DNA from: an uncultured Clostridia bacterium
Lineage (GTDB): Bacteria > Bacillota > Clostridia > Saccharofermentanales > DTU023
Direction of reading: 5' to 3'
NCBI GenBank assembly: GCA_937922005.1
Contig: CAKZWV010000021.1
Coordinates: forward strand, 1-41,992
DNA length: 41,992 bases
A program made the position numbers and the translations under genes. Each line of letters begins with the position of its first letter. Positions within the stretch are counted from its first letter, which is position 1. This document shows, piece after piece, positions 23,968-32,940 of the stretch. A model generated the notes under the pieces. That model worked only from the letters and a program-made list of their open reading frames with translations, searched no databases and was not told the DNA's origin.

Positions 23968-26900
23968 TTATAACAGAGGTTGTAGCTTGTCATTTGCTAG
24001 GGTAAAGCAGATCTTTTTCCCTTCAAACTGTTTTTTCAAGTCAGACAGCTTGAGGGTATCGGTAAGCTCCACTTCAACGGGGTCGGGGCCCACAGAGATA
24101 TGGATGGATTGCCCCTCGTAGATCCGACCCTCCAGGTAAAGGTTGGCCAGTTCATCTTCGATCTCCTGGGCAATCCCTCTTTGCATGGGCCGGGCACCCA
24201 ATTTCTCATCATGGTATTTGTACACCAGATAGGCGTAAACCGCATCGTCGATGGCAAAATCACAGCCCAAGACCTTCAGTTCATTCAGGGCATCCTTCAA
24301 GAGGAGCTGGACTATTTGCTTCAGTTCAGGCAGGGTCAGTTCATGGAAGACGACGATATCATCAATTCTATTCAAAAATTCAGCACGGAAGGTGTCCTTG
24401 AGGGCAGTCATTACCTTATTTTTCAGAGACTGGTTGCTGTCGTTTTCAAAACCGATGCTATTGGCTTTGAAGCTCGTACCAGCATTGCTCGTCATGATAA
24501 TGATGGTATGGGAGAAATCCACCACCCGGCCGTGGGAATCGGTCAGTCGACCCTCATCCAAGAGCTGGAGAAGGATATTCATGACATCGGGGTGGGCCTT
24601 TTCCACTTCATCAAGGAGAACCAAGGAATAGGGCTTGTTTTTAACCTTTTCTGTCAATTGCCCCTTGTTTTCAAAGCCGATATAGCCTGGGGGCGACCCA
24701 ATCATCTTACTGATGGACGCAGCCTCCATGTACTCGCTCATATCCAGGCGAATGATGTTCTTTTCATCGCCGAAGAGTTCCATACAAAGGACCTTAGCCA
24801 GCTGAGTCTTGCCCACCCCAGTCGGACCGACAAAGAGGAAGGAGGAAGGTTTATCAGAACGGCCAAAGCCTGTCCGCTTCCTACGGAGGGCCGAAGACAC
24901 ACTCTTGACCGCATCTTCTTGGCCAATTAAAAGCTCATGGATCCTGGCTTCGAGATTGCGCAGCTTTTCACTCTCACTCTCTCGAATATTTTGGACCGGG
25001 ATTCCCGTCCAGGTTTCCATAACCTCCGCCATATTCTCAAGACGGATCTCCCCCTTTTGCCGGTAAGCTTCCGGGAGGGATTCCAGAAGCTTCTCTTGGT
25101 CTTCGATGATCTCACCAAGGTAGGCCAAACGTTGGCGGTATTCCAACCGCTTCTTCATCGATTCCGTCTGCAGGGGAAGGACAAGCTTCTGGTCAATGAT
25201 CTCATCAAGGTGTGCGGCAAAGATTTTACCTTCTGGTAATTCCAGATCTACATGATATTTCTTGATGAGATTCTTGCGAGCCGTTCTGGCCCTATCCTGG
25301 ACGACCTCTAAAAGCTTTTCCTCTTTCTTTTTAAAGCCTTCCATTTGCCTGCAAATCCTGGCAAACTCCACGCGCAGGAGGGCTAATTTGCGGACCTGAG
25401 CCGCCGTATAGAGGAATTCTGGATTATCTTGATTGTAGGTAGCCCCCACTTCATCAATAAGGTCCAAAGCCTTATCTGGTTGGAAACGCTCAGGTACATA
25501 GCGCTTAGTCAGTTGCACGGCTTTTTGAAGGACCTCGTCTCCATAGGTCACATAGTGGTAATCAGAATAGATATCACGCAAACCTTTGAGGATCTCCAAG
25601 GTCTGCTCATCCGTCGGTTCTTCAATAATCACCTTTTGGAAGCGGCGTTCAAAAGCAGGATCTTCCTCTACCTGTTTACTATATTCGCTTAGGGTGGTAC
25701 AGCCAATGAAGCGAATATTCCCTTGAGACAAGGCGGGTTTTAAAATATTCGCCGCATTCAAACTTCCTTCGCTATCCCCAGCCCCCAAGACACTATGCAT
25801 CTCGTCAATAACGAGAATCACATTTCCTCGCTCTTCAGCCTCCTTTAGGATATTTTTCATTCTTTGCTCAAATTGGCCCCGGTACTGGGTTCCGGCCACG
25901 ACAGCGGTGAGGTCAAGCTCTAAGACCTCTTTGTCCAGCATGGAGGCTGGCACCCGATTGGCTACAATGGCACTCGCTAGACCTTCCGCCAGGGCTGTTT
26001 TACCTACGCCGGGCTCGCCAATGATGGCTGGATTATTTTTGTCACGCCGGTTAAGGATCTGGATCACTCTTTTTAGCTCACGCTGGCGACCAATCAGAGG
26101 CTTCAATTGGTGTTTTCTAGCCTTTTCTGTGAGATTGGTGGAGTACTGGTCGAGCATGCCAGATTTTTGCTTAGGCCTGACCTTCAGGCGTTTGTCCATT
26201 TCTTTTTGTTCCAGGTCCTTCCAGACCTTTCCCTGGGGGTCTTGAGACTTGGCCTTGTCCTGATCTTCTTCCTGATCCTTACGATTCCTATCGTCCATCT
26301 TCTGATCGGGATGGAAAGGAACAAGATTCGGAATCTCCTCTGCAGGCACATGCTCGGACTTGGAAGATGGCTGCATAGCGAAGAAGGCAAATAGGTTTGC
26401 ATTGATGTCTTCGGTCTCTTTTTTCAGCCGAGAGGCGGTCGAATCTTCTAAATTCAGTTTGGGTACAAGATCTCCTAGGAAAGCTTGGATATTCTCTAGG
26501 TCAGGGCGGACCGTCTCTGGAATAGGTTCTACGTATTTATTTCTTCCTCTCCCCTTCTTTTGCTCTAACGCTTTCCCCAGGCGATCGAGGTCAACCTCAT
26601 AGATAGATCCTACCATATCCCTTTGGAAGTCCAGGTAGGATATCAGTTTATCTTCATCCTGCTGACTAATGACATGGGCGGGCCTATCTTGGGCACCCTT
26701 GTCTTGAGTGTCTTTGTCCTGGGAAGACTTTTCTTGAGCATCTTTGCCCTGAGTCTTTTCGTTTTGAGAAACTTCTCCTCCTAGGGGCAAAGAATCTCCT
26801 TGACCACCCAGATTTTTCCCTGGGGTGCCCGCTTGTTCATCTGCTTGCTTGCCTTGGTCGGCAGGGATTTTTTCTGAATCGTCCATGTGGTCTCCTTGAT

Positions 26901-28497
26901 CGGCAGGGGTCTTATCCGCATCGGTAGACCCGGCATCCTGATGGTCAGGGCTTTCTCCCTGAGCCCGGGGTGCCTTGTTTTGAGGCTCAGCTTTTTCTTT
27001 TTGAGATGAGGGATCCTTCCCTGACTTACCATCTCCCCCAAGGGTCATCGTTTCCATAGAAACTTCGATAGGAACACCTGGGAAACTAGTGGATAAAATC
27101 TTACGCAAGAAATTCAGCCACTCATCCTGGGGCAGATCCGGGTGTGCGATCATGGAATGACGAATGCCAGAAATAATTTTTTTCACTTCATCTTGCAAAT
27201 GCTGGGGTAAAGCCTTATCTGCATCCCCCAAAACGATAATATGGGGAGCCCCCATCATATCATCATTTTCATCAGAGGGCTCCTCATCGAAATCAAGGTG
27301 AAATTCTTCGCCATCGGAAATGTCACCAGGAAAATCACTGGGAAGGTCACTGGGAAAATCACTAGCAAATACACTGGGAAAGTCTTGGGCAACCCTATCC
27401 TCAGACCCTTGTTTTTTCACAACAGCTTGGCCTGTCTCATCCACCCCTGTCATGTCATCCAAAAAGGAACTCAGAGCACCGGGATCCTTAAAATCTAGTT
27501 TTTCAAAAGGAGTGGGGGCCGGCTTTTTATGGTGCTTTCTAGGTGCTTCAGGCTTCTCTCCAAAATGCTCCCGGAGGAAGGCAATGGGATCTTCCCCAGA
27601 AACTTCAAAGGACCTTTCATCAAACAGTTCGCCGATCCAAGGGGGGAGGCCACGACGGTGGATACGAAGTCCATCCTCTCGTTCATCTTCGTCTTGGTCA
27701 TCATTGTCTTCATCATCATAGTCTTCATTGACTAGGGTGAGGTTCCATTCGTCAATATCATCATCTGTTTCTTGTTCATCACGATCATCATCACTATCAT
27801 CATCGTCATCGCCGTCATCATTATGATCATCATCATCGCTAGGCTCATCGTCATCGTCGTCCTGAGCCTGGAAGGGACGGTCATCGTCCTCGTCATTGCT
27901 GTCATCGTCGTCAGAACGAAAATCTGCATAGACATCAAAAGGGATAGCGTCATGGTGGTCATCAAAGTGCAAAAGATTATCGTCATCATCGAAGGGGATA
28001 ACGATACTCTCCTCGGAAGGGGCTGAATCAGTTGATGAGGACGAATCATCGATACCATGGTTACTGGCATCTTCCTTATCTTCCTGCTTATGATCCTGCC
28101 AAGGCAAGTTCATCTTCTGGATAAGGTTTTTATCGACCAAGTCACTTAAGACTTCCTGGATGTCCAGGCCCTCAGATAGGCCTTCATTCACCAACTTCAT
28201 GGCCTCTTCCGTATTCTCCATTCGAATGCCCATAGATTGCAGCATGCCTAGGTCTACATCCTCACCTAGACTACCCATGGCATTGACGGCCTGTTGTAGG
28301 CTGGGCAAGTCTTCTGGCGTAATATGCATGACTTTCATCATGCTTAGAATGCCAGGATTGTGCATCTTATAGCCGCATTCTAGGCAGATTCCAACACCAT
28401 GCTTGGCACTGCTCGGATCCGGCCCTGCGACAGCATAGAAAACGGGCACATTTTTGTGGCAAATCGCACACAATTTATCATTCGCATGTGGGTTCAT
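23968..28497 (-). CDS. Giant ClpA/ClpC-type AAA+ unfoldase with zinc finger and long disordered acidic N-region
   Basis: A 1509-residue Clp ATPase; usual ClpC is about 820. Class-1 Clp unfoldases feed proteins to the ClpP peptidase. Residues 10-41 form a zinc finger (C-x2-C, C-x2-C) of the type seen in McsA and some Clp ATPases, replacing the normal Clp_N repeats. Residues about 130-790 are charged and low complexity, with an Asp-rich block (about 165-275), FPSD repeats (about 370-395) and QDK-type repeats (about 580-620). D1 has GEPGVGKT (about 826), pore loop QYRGQFEQR and Walker B VILVIDEMH; a middle helical domain follows; D2 has GPTGVGKT (about 1222), pore loop GYIGF and LVLLDEVEKAHPD. 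NSIGFEN (about 1346) supplies the IGF loop that docks on ClpP. The ATG follows AAGGAG. No CtsR or CIRCE operator is visible upstream. Partner and substrates are inference. Confidence 0.9.
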   Translation of the reverse strand: MNPHANDKLCAICHKNVPVFYAVAGPDPSSAKHGVGICLECGYKMHNPGILSMMKVMHITPEDLPSLQQAVNAMGSLGEDVDLGMLQSMGIRMENTEEAMKLVNEGLSEGLDIQEVLSDLVDKNLIQKMNLPWQDHKQEDKEDASNHGIDDSSSSTDSAPSEESIVIPFDDDDNLLHFDDHHDAIPFDVYADFRSDDDDSNDEDDDRPFQAQDDDDDEPSDDDDHNDDGDDDDDSDDDRDEQETDDDIDEWNLTLVNEDYDDEDNDDQDEDEREDGLRIHRRGLPPWIGELFDERSFEVSGEDPIAFLREHFGEKPEAPRKHHKKPAPTPFEKLDFKDPGALSSFLDDMTGVDETGQAVVKKQGSEDRVAQDFPSVFASDFPSDLPSDFPGDISDGEEFHLDFDEEPSDENDDMMGAPHIIVLGDADKALPQHLQDEVKKIISGIRHSMIAHPDLPQDEWLNFLRKILSTSFPGVPIEVSMETMTLGGDGKSGKDPSSQKEKAEPQNKAPRAQGESPDHQDAGSTDADKTPADQGDHMDDSEKIPADQGKQADEQAGTPGKNLGGQGDSLPLGGEVSQNEKTQGKDAQEKSSQDKDTQDKGAQDRPAHVISQQDEDKLISYLDFQRDMVGSIYEVDLDRLGKALEQKKGRGRNKYVEPIPETVRPDLENIQAFLGDLVPKLNLEDSTASRLKKETEDINANLFAFFAMQPSSKSEHVPAEEIPNLVPFHPDQKMDDRNRKDQEEDQDKAKSQDPQGKVWKDLEQKEMDKRLKVRPKQKSGMLDQYSTNLTEKARKHQLKPLIGRQRELKRVIQILNRRDKNNPAIIGEPGVGKTALAEGLASAIVANRVPASMLDKEVLELDLTAVVAGTQYRGQFEQRMKNILKEAEERGNVILVIDEMHSVLGAGDSEGSLNAANILKPALSQGNIRFIGCTTLSEYSKQVEEDPAFERRFQKVIIEEPTDEQTLEILKGLRDIYSDYHYVTYGDEVLQKAVQLTKRYVPERFQPDKALDLIDEVGATYNQDNPEFLYTAAQVRKLALLRVEFARICRQMEGFKKKEEKLLEVVQDRARTARKNLIKKYHVDLELPEGKIFAAHLDEIIDQKLVLPLQTESMKKRLEYRQRLAYLGEIIEDQEKLLESLPEAYRQKGEIRLENMAEVMETWTGIPVQNIRESESEKLRNLEARIHELLIGQEDAVKSVSSALRRKRTGFGRSDKPSSFLFVGPTGVGKTQLAKVLCMELFGDEKNIIRLDMSEYMEAASISKMIGSPPGYIGFENKGQLTEKVKNKPYSLVLLDEVEKAHPDVMNILLQLLDEGRLTDSHGRVVDFSHTIIIMTSNAGTSFKANSIGFENDSNQSLKNKVMTALKDTFRAEFLNRIDDIVVFHELTLPELKQIVQLLLKDALNELKVLGCDFAIDDAVYAYLVYKYHDEKLGARPMQRGIAQEIEDELANLYLEGRIYEGQSIHISVGPDPVEVELTDTLKLSDLKKQFEGKKICFTLANDKLQPLL
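27675..28010 (-). repeat. GAT/GAC-rich low-complexity tract encoding poly-aspartate runs
   Basis: A near-microsatellite of GAT and GAC codons on the coding strand gives many runs of three to five Asp residues within the giant Clp ATPase. The codons alternate rather than repeat one triplet, so the acidity appears kept by selection and not only by slippage. Confidence 0.8.
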
Positions 28498-28583
28498 TAG
28501 ATCTCCTTATTAACAAAGACGGCAGCAAGAGAGCGGGCAGCATAGCCAACCCTGCTTGCTAGACCTTTAAATCCACCCACCTG

Positions 28584-28602
28584 TCCTGTCCCTGTGACAG
28601 GA
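28584..28602. promoter_or_regulatory. Palindrome upstream of the giant Clp ATPase gene
   Basis: TCCTGTC and GACAGGA arms of 7 bp enclose 5 nt, about 90 bp before the start codon. No T-run follows on the minus strand, so it is not a terminator for uvrA. An operator is possible, but no known repressor motif is recognised. The rest of the 28498-28643 gap shows nothing clear. Confidence 0.35.
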
Positions 28603-28643
28603 TAAGGCGTGGAAACGTCTGCTCTATAGAATAGCCAAAAGGG

Positions 28644-31295
28644 TCAATTTTTGCAACCTGACCCAGGACCAGGAACATGAGAGATGGCAGGCCGTTCTTT
28701 TTCAAGAATCTCCTTCAGATAGGCACCTGTATAGGATTTGGGGTTGGCCGCTAGATCGGCTGGGGACCCTGTCCCGATGACGAAACCTCCCCGGTCTCCC
28801 CCTTCTGGACCCATATCAATGATAAAATCAGCATTCTTAATCACATCGAGATTATGCTCAATCACCAGGACCGTATTGCCTTTATCAACGAGGGCCTGGA
28901 GGATGTGGATGAGGCGGCGAACATCACTGCGATGGAGGCCTGTTGTCGGCTCATCCAGGACATAAAGCCAGCCCCCGGTGTTGCGGCGAGCCAGTTCCGT
29001 CGCCAACTTGACCCGCTGAGCCTCGCCACCCGACAGCTCCGTAGAAGGTTGACCCAGGGTAATATAATCCAAGCCCACATCAGAGAGGGTCTGGAGGATC
29101 CGCTTGAGCGGTGGAATATTTGCAAAGAATTCAAGGGCATCGGCTACCGTCATATCAAGAACTTCTGCGATGTTCTTATTTTTATAATCGATCTCCAAGG
29201 TTTTCGCATTATAGCGGGTACCATTGCAGTTTTCACAGGGGACAAAGATATCCGGGAGGAAATTCATCTCTACCTTGTTGAATCCAGCCCCCCGGCATAG
29301 CTCGCAGCGGCCGCCCGAAACATTAAAGCTAAAATGTCGCATGGTATAGCCCCACATCTTCGCCTTAGGTGTATCGGCAAAAAGCTGGCGAATATGCGTA
29401 AATAGTCCTGTATACGTTGCTGGATTAGAGCGAGGCGTCCGGCCAATGGGCGACTGGTCGATGACCACGATATCCTGGATTTGGTCGAGACCCTGGGCAT
29501 CTTCCACCCAAGAAGTGTCTAAAACTGAGGCCTTAAACTTCGAAAACTGACTTTTGACAAGGGGAACCACGCAGCCATTTACAAGGGAGCTCTTCCCAGA
29601 CCCTGAGACCCCAGTGACGGCCACAAATACTCCCAAAGGTATATCAACCGAGACATTTTGTAGGTTGTTTTTGTGGCAATGGTGGAGGTGAAGGTGGGGC
29701 GTAGAAGAGTCCACCTCCCGCCAAGTGGGCAGGTCAATAGTCTCTTTTCCGCTCAAAAAGGCTCCGGTCAGAGATTGGGGCTGGCGACTCAGCTCGTCAG
29801 CCGTCCCCATCCCCACCAACTTTCCGCCGAAATGTCCGGCCCCGGGGCCAATGTCGACAATGCAATCAGCCTCCCGCATGGTCTCCTCATCGTGCTCGAC
29901 CACCAGGACTGTATTGCCCAGATCTCGAAGATTCTTCAAGATCCGTAGGAGCTTAGCATTATCCCTTTGATGGAGACCGATACTTGGCTCATCCAAGACA
30001 TAGAGAACCCCGGAAAGGAAAGACCCGATCTGGGTGGCCAGGCGGATCCGCTGGGACTCCCCCCCTGAGAGGGTCGTGGCGCTCCGGCTCAAGGTCAAAT
30101 AATCCAGCCCCACGTCCACGATGAACTGGAGGCGCTTGACGATTTCCTTGATTAGGGGCTCCATGATCTGCTCTTTGCCACGGGCGATAGGGACCGCCTG
30201 CATAAAAGCCAGGGCATCGCCGATAGTTAACTGGGTCAGCTCACTGATATTGAGAGAACCCACGGTGACAGCCAAGGCCTCTTCCTTGAGTCTTGTCCCG
30301 TGGCAGAGGGGGCAGACCTGGAACTCTTCTTGGCGAACCTTGTCCTCCCAATTCATGGGCAAATAATCCATAAACGACACATCCTTATTCTTTTGGAAGG
30401 GGAGGAATCCAAGGCCGGCGCATTTGGGGCAGGCACCGGTAGGGCTGTTAAAAGAGAAAAGGCGGGGGGCAATCTCCGGCATGCTAATGTGGCAGCGAGG
30501 GCAGGCAAATTTCTGCGACAAGGGTAAGGTTTCTGACCGGTAGGTCCGCTCTCCCTGGTCATCCTCTTCCGGCACCTGGAGTAGAAGGTTCGCATAGCCG
30601 TTACCAGCCCGCAGGGTCGTCTCCAGGGAGTCTTGGATCCGCCCCCGACTCTCTGGGCGAAGGATGACCCGGTCGACCACGATGGAAATGTCATGTTTCT
30701 TGTTTTTATCCAGATCTTTCTCAAGGATTTCTTCAATCTCATAGGTGATCCCATCGACATCCACTCGGACATAGCCTTCCCGGGCAATTTCTTGGAAGGT
30801 CGCCTTGAGCCGCCCCTTTTTCTGCATAACAACGGGAGCCTCCATGATGATCCGGCTACTCTCGGGATAGGTAAAAATCTGATCGAGCATCTGGTCGATG
30901 CTCTGATGGCTTACGAGGTCCCCACAAGACGGGCAGTGGATATCGCCTGCTCTCCCATAAAGGAGTCGGAGAAAGTCGTATATCTCAGTTACTGTCCCCA
31001 CGGTCGACCTAGGGTTGTGCGAGGCAGTCTTTTGTTCGATGGCTATGGCAGGCGACAGACCCTCGATCACATCGACATCTGGCTTTTGCATCCTCCCTAA
31101 AAATTGACGGGCATAGGAAGAAAGGGATTCAACATAGCGCCGCTGGCCTTCGGCAAAGACGGTATCGAAGGCTAGGGAGGATTTGCCCGATCCTGACACA
31201 CCGGTTATGACCACCAGTTTATTTTTCGGAATATCGACGGCCAGATTTTGTAAATTATGTTGCCTGGCGCCTTCAATGTGAATAACTTCTGACAT
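28644..31295 (-). CDS. uvrA: Excinuclease ABC subunit A
   Basis: UvrA finds DNA lesions with UvrB in nucleotide excision repair. The 883-residue product has two ABC ATPase modules: Walker A GVSGSGKSSLAFD (about residue 34) and GVSGSGKSSLVNG (about 555), signature LSGGESQRIRLA and LSGGEAQRVKLA, and Walker B regions LYVLDEPSIGLHQRD and LYVLDEPTTGLHRSD. Zinc sites are present: CPSC near 120, CPRC...CPKC, CPLC, and the functional C-terminal finger CELC...CENC (about 660-690). It is shorter than the roughly 940 residues of E. coli UvrA but no domain is missing by motif. The ATG at 31295 is preceded by AAAGGAAA. No LexA box is recognised in the upstream gap. It is on the tRNA-Glu strand but separated by that gene's terminator. 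Confidence 0.97.
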   Translation of the reverse strand: MSEVIHIEGARQHNLQNLAVDIPKNKLVVITGVSGSGKSSLAFDTVFAEGQRRYVESLSSYARQFLGRMQKPDVDVIEGLSPAIAIEQKTASHNPRSTVGTVTEIYDFLRLLYGRAGDIHCPSCGDLVSHQSIDQMLDQIFTYPESSRIIMEAPVVMQKKGRLKATFQEIAREGYVRVDVDGITYEIEEILEKDLDKNKKHDISIVVDRVILRPESRGRIQDSLETTLRAGNGYANLLLQVPEEDDQGERTYRSETLPLSQKFACPRCHISMPEIAPRLFSFNSPTGACPKCAGLGFLPFQKNKDVSFMDYLPMNWEDKVRQEEFQVCPLCHGTRLKEEALAVTVGSLNISELTQLTIGDALAFMQAVPIARGKEQIMEPLIKEIVKRLQFIVDVGLDYLTLSRSATTLSGGESQRIRLATQIGSFLSGVLYVLDEPSIGLHQRDNAKLLRILKNLRDLGNTVLVVEHDEETMREADCIVDIGPGAGHFGGKLVGMGTADELSRQPQSLTGAFLSGKETIDLPTWREVDSSTPHLHLHHCHKNNLQNVSVDIPLGVFVAVTGVSGSGKSSLVNGCVVPLVKSQFSKFKASVLDTSWVEDAQGLDQIQDIVVIDQSPIGRTPRSNPATYTGLFTHIRQLFADTPKAKMWGYTMRHFSFNVSGGRCELCRGAGFNKVEMNFLPDIFVPCENCNGTRYNAKTLEIDYKNKNIAEVLDMTVADALEFFANIPPLKRILQTLSDVGLDYITLGQPSTELSGGEAQRVKLATELARRNTGGWLYVLDEPTTGLHRSDVRRLIHILQALVDKGNTVLVIEHNLDVIKNADFIIDMGPEGGDRGGFVIGTGSPADLAANPKSYTGAYLKEILEKERPAISHVPGPGSGCKN

Positions 31296-31465
31296 GGTTT
31301 CCTTTGCTTTCTTTTATCTAGCTCGCCTAGGGTAGACAGCCTGACGTAAAACGCAGGCGACAAGCGGTTCTGTAATGGACCTTATCGGGCCTGGACGGCA
31401 ATGGCCAAGCCGAAACGGACGGTGTCTAACTTGGAGGGGACATGGTCGATCCTGGAACGAGCGCT

Positions 31466-31499
31466 AAAAAAAGCCCAAAAGCAGATTGCTTTCAGGCTT
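31466..31499 (-). terminator. Rho-independent terminator after tRNA-Glu
   Basis: AAGCC/GGCTT and AAAGCA/TGCTTT form a two-part stem with an ATC loop, followed on the minus strand by a run of T. It starts about 35 bp after the tRNA 3' end. The stretch from here to uvrA (31296-31465) shows no convincing promoter or gene. Confidence 0.85.
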
Positions 31500-31534
31500 A
31501 CAGTTTGAGATCTAAAAATGCATGTAAGTATTTC

Positions 31535-31610
31535 TGGTGACCCTAGGGGGATTCGAACCCTCGACTTCGCCGTGAGAGGGCGACGTCTTAAACCGCTTGA
31601 CGATAGGGCC
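31535..31610 (-). tRNA. tRNA-Glu (anticodon CTC), CCA encoded
   Basis: A 76-nt cloverleaf: acceptor GGCCCTA/TAGGGTC with one G-T pair, D-arm GTC...GAC, anticodon stem TCGCC/GGCGA with loop CTCTCAC (anticodon CTC, reading GAG), T-loop TTCGAAT and a genomically encoded CCA. The T-stem GAGGG/CCCCC holds one A-C mismatch. The overall sequence is close to bacterial tRNA-Glu. Confidence 0.93.
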
Positions 31611-31679
31611 ATATGAGCTAGGAAGAAAAATCATACACTTGATTTCCTTCCAGGCCTCTCGACTTACAAGCACTTGTTG

Positions 31680-31708
31680 AGTATACCCCTTTTAAAAACT
31701 CTTGTCAA
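31680..31708 (-). promoter_or_regulatory. Sigma-A promoter of tRNA-Glu
   Basis: TTGACA (31703-31708), 17 bp, TATACT (31680-31685) on the minus strand: near-perfect consensus, as expected for a stable RNA gene. Start near 31674, about 64 nt before the mature tRNA. Confidence 0.88.
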
Positions 31709-31776
31709 GGGCTTTGGGAGAAAATTTTACCGGATGGTAATCAATACCTAGGGGCGGCTCAGCTAGTAAGGCAAAG

Positions 31777-32745
31777 TTACAGGTCCCGTCTTTGCCGCTG
31801 GGCAAAAGCATAGGCAGCCATGGCGAAGGCGGAACTAGCATTTAAGGACTCGGCCCCACCCCTTTGAGGAATGGTCACCGTCAGGTGAGGAAGAGCTAGA
31901 ATATCCTCGTCTAGGCCATTGGCCTCATTGCCTACCCCGATCACCAACCCTCGACAAGAAGACCCGTATAGGGTGGTCTCCAGGGTAGAGTGAGCCTGGC
32001 CTAAGTCAGAAAGGCTTTCCCCGTCCAGGTCCATTAAGACGAGGGCTAAATCCTCGTCACGAAGGAGCTTTGACCAGCTATCCAGGTCCGGGAGCTGGAA
32101 CAAAGGGAGGAAAAATGTGCTTCCCATGGAATAACGAAGTAACTTAGAAGTCAGCGGGGACACGGTACCTGGCAGGAGGAAGGCCCCCGCAAAGCCCATA
32201 GCATCAGCCGTGCGAATCATATTGCCCAGGTTCCCTGGATCCTGGACTCGGTCAGCCAAAAGATAAAGTGGCAGGGGGCCAGAGCTGGAGGAAGTAGATA
32301 AACAAATACTCCCTAAAGGCCGAAAGCTAGGAGCTTCAGCCAGGGCTAGGCAGGCTACTTGGGGGTGGTGGAAGGGGAGCTGAGCCCACAGCTTTTCAGC
32401 TAGCAGAAGGAAGCTAAGGTTAGAAACCATATCGCCAGCCTGGACACCATAGGAAGCAGAGAGCCGGTCAAAAAGCTCAGCTCCCTGTGACGTATTTGGG
32501 AAGCAAAGGCAGGAGGCTCGGTAGGTCTGCAGGGCCATATCGACGAGGCGAATGCCCTCAGCGACCACCTGGGGACTTATTCTTTTGACCTTAGCATCTT
32601 CCATGGTCCGGCGTAAGTTCAAAAACCTAGGATTCCTAGATGAAGTGATCTCCTCGATCGCTTCCCATGGGGGGAAAGAATAAAAGGCAGGAAGATGAGA
32701 GCTGGCTGGGTTGGGAGTATTTGTTGGATTGCTAGGATGAGACAT
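31777..32745 (-). CDS. SpoU/TrmH-family RNA 2'-O-methyltransferase
   Basis: A 322-residue SPOUT-class enzyme that would methylate a ribose 2'-OH of rRNA (RlmB/TsnR type) or tRNA using AdoMet. The N-terminal substrate-binding part has ITSSRNPRFLNLRRT and VVAEGIRLVDMAL (about 35-80). The catalytic knot domain shows DRVQDPGNLGNMIRTADAMG (motif 1), VIGVGNEANGLDEDIL (motif 2) and TIPQRGGAESLNASSAFAMA (motif 3, with the usual SLNxSxA). The 50-residue linker between the two parts is long. The ATG at 32745 follows GGAGG at 5 nt. It follows the rplT terminator on the same strand, the common Bacillota order rplT - rRNA methyltransferase. The exact target nucleotide cannot be told. Confidence 0.92.
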   Translation of the reverse strand: MSHPSNPTNTPNPASSHLPAFYSFPPWEAIEEITSSRNPRFLNLRRTMEDAKVKRISPQVVAEGIRLVDMALQTYRASCLCFPNTSQGAELFDRLSASYGVQAGDMVSNLSFLLLAEKLWAQLPFHHPQVACLALAEAPSFRPLGSICLSTSSSSGPLPLYLLADRVQDPGNLGNMIRTADAMGFAGAFLLPGTVSPLTSKLLRYSMGSTFFLPLFQLPDLDSWSKLLRDEDLALVLMDLDGESLSDLGQAHSTLETTLYGSSCRGLVIGVGNEANGLDEDILALPHLTVTIPQRGGAESLNASSAFAMAAYAFAQRQRRDL

Positions 32746-32878
32746 GGGGCCTCCTCTCTTTTTGGGAAATTGGGCGCTGGGGACGATGGCATGAAATGCG
32801 CAAGCAAGATCCCCAACAAAAGGCGGGAGCTAGGGCTTGGCATAGCTTTGTTTGCAAAGTTGCCAGGAAGGTATAGAC

Positions 32879-32921
32879 GAAAAAAAAGCTCTAAGAAGCG
32901 GAATTGCCATTTCTTAGAGCA
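32879..32921 (-). terminator. Rho-independent terminator of the infC-rpmI-rplT operon
   Basis: GCTCTAAGAA and TTCTTAGAGC form a perfect 10-bp stem with a 13-nt loop, followed by eight T on the minus strand, about 20 bp past the rplT stop. Confidence 0.92.
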
Positions 32922-32940
32922 GTATATGGTCTGTGCGGTC

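Noticed and set aside
24100..24930. 276-codon open frame on the plus strand
   Set aside because: It is antisense to the conserved second AAA+ module of the Clp ATPase, has no family match and no ribosome binding site.
31296..31465. LexA box upstream of uvrA
   Set aside because: No CGAAC-N4-GTTCG-like element could be found; only half-sites.
31382..31612. 76-codon minus-strand frame over tRNA-Glu
   Set aside because: It is only a reading of the tRNA and its terminator.
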